Assembly: GCA_963169915.1 (NCBI GenBank)
Contig: CAUJEM010000118.1
Span: 1-57,852, forward strand
Origin: Myxococcota bacterium
GTDB lineage: Bacteria; Myxococcota_A; Polyangia; Polyangiales; Polyangiaceae
DNA length: 57,852 nucleotides
Direction of reading: 5' to 3'
Part shown: positions 53,615-57,852 of the stretch, piece after piece
How the letters are laid out: the number at the start of each line of letters is the position of its first letter
Position numbering within the stretch: position 1 is the first letter of the stretch
The notes under the pieces: generated by a model
Database searches by the model: none
The model's input: the letters and a program-made list of their open reading frames with translations, nothing else
Told to the model about the DNA's origin: nothing
Position numbers and translations under genes: made by a program

Positions 53615-55318
53615 TCAACCCTCGGCGCGCAGCAGCTCCGGCTCACCGTAGAGGCGGGCGCGGGCGGTGCGGCGTTGGTCCGCTTGGGACCCGCAGTCCA
53701 GCGGCAGCTCCGCCGTCATGGCCTCCACGAGCGCCACGCCGACCTCCGCCTCGCCCGCCGCCACGAGGCTCGCCCCTGCACGCTTCAGATCCGCGGCGTC
53801 TCGCAGGTGATGGCAGCGCACGAGCACCCGCAGCTCCGGGTTGAGCTCGCGCGCCTGCTTGATGAGCTCCGCGGCGTCCTCCACCTCGACGCTCACGATG
53901 AGGCTCCCCGCCGCCTCGATCCCGGCGTCCTGCAGCGTCCCCGGCCTCAGGACGTCGCCGTAGAGGGCTGGCACGCCGGCGGCCTTCAGCTCACGGACGG
54001 TGTCGAGGTTGAGATCGACGACGGTGACCTCCGCGCCCCGCTCGGCCAGCAGCCGATGGACGATCCGCCCTACGGGGCCGTAGCCCACGAGGACGCAGCG
54101 GTTCGGCTCTGGGACGGGGGGCGCGGCGCTCCGCGGCGCCATCAGCGCCGGCGTGGCCGAGGCCCACCGGCGCGCCACCCGATAGATGACGGGGTTGAGG
54201 GCGATGGAGAGGATGGAGGTGGCGACCAGGGCGTTCCAGCCCGCGTCGCTGAGCAGCCCCAGCTCCCGCGACACCGCCCCCACGATGAAGCTGAACTCAC
54301 CCACCTGCGAGAACGCCGCGCCGACGGGCACCGCGGTGCCGAGCGGCACCCCGAGCAGCCTGACCGTGAGCAGCGCCGCCAAGGGCTTGCCGAGCACCAC
54401 CACGACCAGCACCACGCCGATGAGCGCCGGCACCTGCAGCACGCTGCGCGGGTCGAAGAGCATACCGACCGAGACGAAGAAGAGCACCGCGAAGGCGTCG
54501 CGCATCGGCAGGGCATCCCCCGCCGCGCGCGCGGCGAACTCCGACCGGCCGACGGCCAGGCCGGCGAGGAACGCACCGAGCGCCATGGAGACCCCGAAGA
54601 CCTCCGCGGCGCCCACCGCGATGCCCACGGCGAGCACCAGCACCGCCAAGGTGAACAGCTCGCGCTGGCGAGTCTGGGCGATGCGCTCGAGCGCCCAAGG
54701 GATGACCCACTTGCCGAGCACCACCACCGCCACCGTCAGGCCCACGACCTTGAGCCCCGCGAGACCCAGCGCCGTCGCGGGGCTCTGCCCGCTGCCCCCG
54801 CTACCGAACAGGATGGGCAAGAGCAGCATCAAGCTGACGGTGATGAGGTCTTCGACCACCGTCCAGCCGATGGCGATGTGACCGATGGGCGAGTGCAGGT
54901 CATGGCGCTCCGCGAGCACCAGCGCCATCACCACCGTGCTGGCCACCGAGATGCCCATGCCCAAGATGAGCCCCGAGGTCCACGACCAGTCGAACAGGCG
55001 CAGGAGCGCCGCCAGCAGCAGCGTGGTGGCCGTGCTCTGGAGCAGCGCCCCGGGGATGGCCACCTTCCAGACCGCCAGCAGCTCCCGCAGGTGGAAGCGC
55101 AGCCCGACGCCGAACAGCAGCAAGATGACGCCGATCTCCGCGAACTGCTCCGCGACGGCGCGATCCGCCACGAAGCCTGGCGTGAACGGCCCCACCAGCA
55201 CGCCGGCGAGCAGGTAGCCCACGATGGGCGACAGCTTGAGCCGGTGCGCCAAGAACCCGAAGCCCAAGGCTCCGGCCAAGCCGCCGGCGAAGGTGAGGAG
55301 GATCCCTAAATCATGCAT
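53615..55318 (-). CDS. ybaL: YbaL/Kef-type cation:proton antiporter with TrkA-N domain
   Basis: This 567-residue protein has about twelve membrane helices in the CPA2 arrangement. It shows KLSPIVGYLLAGVLVGPFTPGF, LLLFGVGLRFHLREL, MGISVASTVVMALVL and VSMALGAFLAGLAVGRSEF. A cytoplasmic TrkA-N nucleotide-binding domain follows (CVLVGYGPVGRIVHRLLAERGAEVTVVDLN). Residues such as SRELGLL and SQVGEFSFI fit the YbaL/RosB branch. It probably exchanges potassium or another cation for protons. A TAGCTT box about 50 bases upstream could be its promoter. Confidence 0.92.
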   Translation of the reverse strand: MHDLGILLTFAGGLAGALGFGFLAHRLKLSPIVGYLLAGVLVGPFTPGFVADRAVAEQFAEIGVILLLFGVGLRFHLRELLAVWKVAIPGALLQSTATTLLLAALLRLFDWSWTSGLILGMGISVASTVVMALVLAERHDLHSPIGHIAIGWTVVEDLITVSLMLLLPILFGSGGSGQSPATALGLAGLKVVGLTVAVVVLGKWVIPWALERIAQTRQRELFTLAVLVLAVGIAVGAAEVFGVSMALGAFLAGLAVGRSEFAARAAGDALPMRDAFAVLFFVSVGMLFDPRSVLQVPALIGVVLVVVVLGKPLAALLTVRLLGVPLGTAVPVGAAFSQVGEFSFIVGAVSRELGLLSDAGWNALVATSILSIALNPVIYRVARRWASATPALMAPRSAAPPVPEPNRCVLVGYGPVGRIVHRLLAERGAEVTVVDLNLDTVRELKAAGVPALYGDVLRPGTLQDAGIEAAGSLIVSVEVEDAAELIKQARELNPELRVLVRCHHLRDAADLKRAGASLVAAGEAEVGVALVEAMTAELPLDCGSQADQRRTARARLYGEPELLRAEG

Positions 55319-55413
55319 CGCGACGACCGGGGCATCGCCGCCATGGCACCGATCCCTCGCCTGCGCAAGCTAGCGCTGCCCCCGCGCGGCCGCCGCCTCG
55401 AGCGCCTCCAGCG

Positions 55414-56328
55414 CTACGCCGGGTTCACGTAGGGGGCCCCCACCCACTGCTGCTGTCCATTGGCGAACACGCACAAATACTGCCCAGGCGCTGCCTGAGA
55501 CACGGTGGCAGGATAGCGGTTGCCGTCGGCCCAGGTGACCAGCACCGCCGCGCCGACGGCGATGGCCGGAGCCGCCACGGGCGGCGGTCCGCCCGGAGGC
55601 GCCATGCCGGCGGCCGTGGCCTCGCCGGTGGTCGCCCCGGGCTCCGCGGGCGCACCCGGGCCCTGCGGTACGAGCTTCGCGCCCCAGCGCTGCGCCGCGG
55701 CGATCACCACCTCGGTGAGCAAGCGGAGCACCACCTCGAGCCGCTGCGCTCCGCTCTTGCTCAAGACAAGGGTGGCGTCGTTCAGGTAGAGCTGTACCTC
55801 ATTCTTTTCGATCCGCAGCGTCGAGCCGGTAGTGCTGGCGCCTTCCAGCAGCTCCACCGCCTGGGAGGTGAGCTCGGCGGGGAGCTGCTCCCAGAGCGTC
55901 TTGTGCCGACGGAGCTCCTTGAGCTGGCCCTCCAGGTACACGTGAGGCGACAAGTAGAACTTCTGCTCGTCGTCGTCGTCCCAGTCGTCGCGGTCGAGCT
56001 GCTCCCCGGCGTAGTCCTCTGCATCTTCGTCGTGCTGGAGCGAGATCCCCTCCGCCACTCCCTTCAAGCCAGCGTTGGTCCGCAGGGTGATGCGGAGGTT
56101 GGCGAAGGTGTTCCAGATGATGAGCTGCACCGGGATCTGCCCGTACTGGCCGGTGACGTGGACCTCTTCCCCACCCTCCCGCAATTTCACGGCGCCGCCG
56201 ATCACCTCCGCCAAGCGTTGCCCGGCCTCTTGGCAGATGCGGCGCTGCTTGCCCTCGTCGTCCATGTGAAAGAACGCGCTCTTGCTCATTACGAGGTCGT
56301 TGGCCTGGAACAAATCAAGGATCCCCAT
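55414..56328 (-). CDS. Unknown protein with C-terminal Tudor/SH3-like module
   Basis: This 304-residue protein is not recognised. Residues 1-215 form a mixed alpha/beta domain (MGILDLFQANDLVMSKSAFFHMDDEGKQ ... RLAEVIGGAVKLREGGEEVHVTGQYGQIPVQLIIW) containing an acidic stretch DDWDDDDEQ. A Pro/Ala/Gly linker follows. The last 55 residues (AVLVTWADGNRYPATVSQAAPGQYLCVFANGQQQWVGAPYV) read like a Tudor or agenet-type barrel. It is divergent from the zinc-ribbon gene with 29 bases between, and each has its own TAnnnT box there. Confidence 0.65.
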   Translation of the reverse strand: MGILDLFQANDLVMSKSAFFHMDDEGKQRRICQEAGQRLAEVIGGAVKLREGGEEVHVTGQYGQIPVQLIIWNTFANLRITLRTNAGLKGVAEGISLQHDEDAEDYAGEQLDRDDWDDDDEQKFYLSPHVYLEGQLKELRRHKTLWEQLPAELTSQAVELLEGASTTGSTLRIEKNEVQLYLNDATLVLSKSGAQRLEVVLRLLTEVVIAAAQRWGAKLVPQGPGAPAEPGATTGEATAAGMAPPGGPPPVAAPAIAVGAAVLVTWADGNRYPATVSQAAPGQYLCVFANGQQQWVGAPYVNPA

Positions 56329-56335
56329 GGCCGCT

Positions 56336-56341
56336 ACGCTA
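56336..56341 (-). promoter_or_regulatory. TAGCGT -10-like box, minus strand
   Basis: On the minus strand TAGCGT ends 7 bases before the ATG at 56328. It overlaps the plus-strand TATCAT box, so the divergent promoters share two bases. Confidence 0.35.
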
Positions 56342-56345
56342 TCAT
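56340..56345 (+). promoter_or_regulatory. TATCAT -10-like box, plus strand
   Basis: TATCAT ends 12 bases before the ATG at 56358, for a predicted leader of about 5 bases. Confidence 0.35.
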
Positions 56346-56357
56346 CGACGCAGGGTC

Positions 56358-57569
56358 ATGTCCTCAGCATCTCCAGCTCAGCCCCTCTCCCTCTGCGCGG
56401 GCTGCGGCGCGGCGCTCCCGGTGGAGGGCACGCGCTGCACGGTCTGCGGAGGCCGCGAGGGCGAGGCGCCGACGCAGGTGCTCCCCTCGCCCACGGAGCG
56501 CTGGGCGCGCGTCGAGTGCCGCTTCCGGTGCGTGGGCTGCGGGGGGACCTCGCCGGTGGTCGCTCTCGCGACGTCCCGTGGCCTGGAGTGCGTCCACTGT
56601 GGGCTCGAGCACGGCTTGGACGCGCGCGTGTGGTCCAAGGTGGCGGCGCTCTGCCACGACGTCATCGACTTGGCCTGGAGCGCGCCGGGCGTGCAGGGCT
56701 CCCGAGCGCTGCAGCGTGACAACCCGTACACCATCGTGGGGCGCACCGTCTCCGATTGGTCGTGGAGCGAGCCAGGGGTGGTCGCGGGCCGCGAAGCGCT
56801 CTCGGTGCGCGTGGCGCCAGGGGCACCGCTCTGCGAGCGCTGCCACATACCGTTGGCGTATCAGCTCACGCCGCAGGGCCTGCAGCTCGACTGCGCGGGC
56901 TGCGGATCGCACGAACGCCACGCCCCCGTCGGCGCGCTAGGCCTCTCGGCGCTCCTCGCCGTGGCCTGCGTGGAGGCGCGCACCGACGCGCCCGCCGCGC
57001 GCAGCACGCTCGGCTCGGACGGCGTGACGCTCGTGACCTGCCCGTACTGTGGCGGGCCGCTCACCCCGGACGAGCGGGGCGCCACGGTGCGCTGCGCGCA
57101 CTGCCGCGAGACGTCGCTCGTCAGCGCCAAGCTGTGGCATCGCTACGGGCGGCGCGCGCCGCGGCCGGAGCCCCTCTGGCTGCTGCTCGCCGGGCGCGCG
57201 CCGCGACGCCAGCAGCTCGAAGCTCGCGACGCCAACGTCGACCCCTTCGAGCTCGAGCTGCAGGCGCGCGCGCGCGCCGTCCTCGAGCGCCAGCAGGGGG
57301 TGCCGCCGGCAGCCCCTGCGCGGGAGCCGGTCGCGCCCCCACCGGCGGCGCCGCCCCAGGGGCCACCCCCGGGGCCGCCGCTGGGCGCGCCGCCCCTCGC
57401 GGCCCCACCGCGGCCCCCTGACGCCGGACCCTGGGCGCCGCTGCCCAGCCCCGCCGCCACCGGCTCACCGGCGCAGGGGCGTGGCCTGCCGTGGTGGCTC
57501 GTGCTGGGCGTCGGCGCGGTGGTGGTCTTCGTGCTGCTCGGCTGCCTCGCCGCGTACCTGATCCTCTAG
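56358..57569 (+). CDS. Multi-zinc-ribbon protein with C-terminal membrane helix
   Basis: This 403-residue protein has at least four CxxC pairs in ribbon contexts: CAGCGAALPVEGTRCTVCGG, CVGCGG...CVHCG, CERC...CAGCGS and CPYCGGPLTPDE...RCAHC. A Pro-rich linker (about residues 310-365) and one C-terminal membrane helix (WWLVLGVGAVVVFVLLGCLAAYLIL) follow. It resembles the 409-residue zinc-ribbon membrane protein at 13.5-14.7 kb in style, and both may belong to a lineage-specific family. Function is unknown. The ribbons face the cytoplasm if the helix is a simple tail anchor. Confidence 0.72.
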   Translation: MSSASPAQPLSLCAGCGAALPVEGTRCTVCGGREGEAPTQVLPSPTERWARVECRFRCVGCGGTSPVVALATSRGLECVHCGLEHGLDARVWSKVAALCHDVIDLAWSAPGVQGSRALQRDNPYTIVGRTVSDWSWSEPGVVAGREALSVRVAPGAPLCERCHIPLAYQLTPQGLQLDCAGCGSHERHAPVGALGLSALLAVACVEARTDAPAARSTLGSDGVTLVTCPYCGGPLTPDERGATVRCAHCRETSLVSAKLWHRYGRRAPRPEPLWLLLAGRAPRRQQLEARDANVDPFELELQARARAVLERQQGVPPAAPAREPVAPPPAAPPQGPPPGPPLGAPPLAAPPRPPDAGPWAPLPSPAATGSPAQGRGLPWWLVLGVGAVVVFVLLGCLAAYLIL

Positions 57570-57646
57570 GCCAGAGCGCCGCGCCGGCTCCCAGCCATCC
57601 TCCTGCCCACGACGATCCCTCAGTGGTACGAAGGAGTGTACGTTGC

Positions 57647-57652
57647 TAATCT
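57647..57652 (+). promoter_or_regulatory. TAATCT -10-like box before the last lipoprotein
   Basis: GCTAATCT ends 6 bases before the ATG at 57659. An AAGGAG lies too far upstream (about 23 bases) to serve that start. Confidence 0.4.
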
Positions 57653-57658
57653 AGCGCT

Positions 57659-57852
57659 ATGGACGCGTGTCGCCTTGGGCTCGGTGGCGTACTGATCCTC
57701 GTTAGCGCACTGGGCGCTGGTTGTACTGAGTCCTCTGAGGATGGCGGCGCCGCGGGCAGCTCCGGCGCCGCGGGCAGCTCCGGCGCCGCGGGCAGCTCCG
57801 GCGCCGCGGGCAGCTCCGGCGCCGCGGGCAGCTCCGGCGCCGCGGGCAGCTC
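57659..57852 (+). CDS. Lipoprotein with Gly/Ala/Ser repeat, cut by right edge
   Basis: This is the 5' part of a lipoprotein gene. It has a signal peptide MDACRLGLGGVLILVSALGAGC with lipobox LGAGC, then TESSEDG, then the six-residue repeat GAAGSS running to the end of the window. The domain that should follow the linker is outside the window. It resembles the anchors of the other lipoproteins here, so a surface protein is likely. Confidence 0.75.
   Translation, partial: MDACRLGLGGVLILVSALGAGCTESSEDGGAAGSSGAAGSSGAAGSSGAAGSSGAAGSSGAAGS
57746..57852 (+). repeat. Perfect 18-bp tandem array in a coding region
   Basis: The unit GGCGCCGCGGGCAGCTCC is repeated without a single mismatch for five full copies and one truncated by the window edge. 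Each copy encodes GAAGSS. Identity at all third positions implies recent expansion. Confidence 0.95.

Noticed and set aside
52892..55309. An 805-codon plus-strand open frame opposite the Cys-rich lipoprotein and the antiporter.
   Set aside because: It spans two real minus-strand genes and their spacer. The product is low-complexity Arg/His/Gln.
57746..57852. A CRISPR-like short repeat array.
   Set aside because: Units are directly adjacent with no spacers and are in frame with a lipoprotein.

Overview
This GC-rich, gene-dense 57.9 kb window looks like a chromosomal segment of a myxobacterium, probably a Polyangia-type Myxococcota. That placement is inference. It rests on lipoproteins with long Gly/Ala/Ser repeats and Cys-rich or Kazal-like domains, a Ser/Thr kinase, outer-membrane proteins with Pro-rich linkers, and strong G/C bias at third codon positions. 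I see no rRNA, tRNA, CRISPR array, prophage or insertion sequence. Most content is core metabolism and envelope genes in short operons on both strands.

Layout. 1-3 kb: recD2 (cut by the left edge) and a DUF481 outer-membrane protein. 3-9 kb: an M1 aminopeptidase with HEAT repeats coupled to an enoyl-CoA hydratase, a PH-like membrane protein, transaldolase, ybeY and an HU-family protein. 9-15 kb: lnt with an outer-membrane protein, an RlmI-like methyltransferase, a HAD phosphatase and a zinc-ribbon membrane protein with a broken relative beside it. 15-20 kb: argD, argF, a P-type ATPase homologue that has lost its catalytic motifs, and a Fur regulator. 20-26 kb: an SDR, a membrane C45 hydrolase with a GT2 glycosyltransferase, 5-formyl-THF cyclo-ligase, envelope proteins and exonuclease III. 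26-32 kb: a repeat lipoprotein, rsmG, an AmgK-like kinase, a Kazal-like lipoprotein, cyclophilin, and a divergent YceI/LysR pair. 32-42 kb: a DUF2520 protein, cystathionine beta-synthase, a YciO/Sua5 protein, a lipoprotein, a YkgJ-type cysteine-cluster protein and an adaptor-permease-ATPase ABC exporter. 42-49 kb: a kinase, then a minus-strand run of two phytoene-desaturase-like flavoproteins, two SCP2-type lipid-binding proteins and TrpB2, with OsmC and a DUF3365 haem protein upstream. 49-57.8 kb: a beta-propeller lipoprotein, a Cys-rich lipoprotein, a YbaL-type antiporter, two poorly known proteins and a lipoprotein entering a perfect 18-bp tandem array at the right edge.

The best candidates for undescribed biology are: (1) the pseudo-P-type ATPase with a TRASH-like metal finger, sitting between argF and fur; (2) the two-flavoprotein, two-SCP2 operon, which suggests isoprenoid or sterol chemistry with dedicated lipid carriers; (3) a recurring start-site layout in which a TAnnnT box ends 6-12 nt before the start codon with no obvious Shine-Dalgarno, suggesting widespread leaderless or near-leaderless transcription; and (4) an HU terminator hairpin written inside the coding sequence of the convergent lnt gene. 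Translational coupling through ATGA/GTGA/TTGA overlaps is common.
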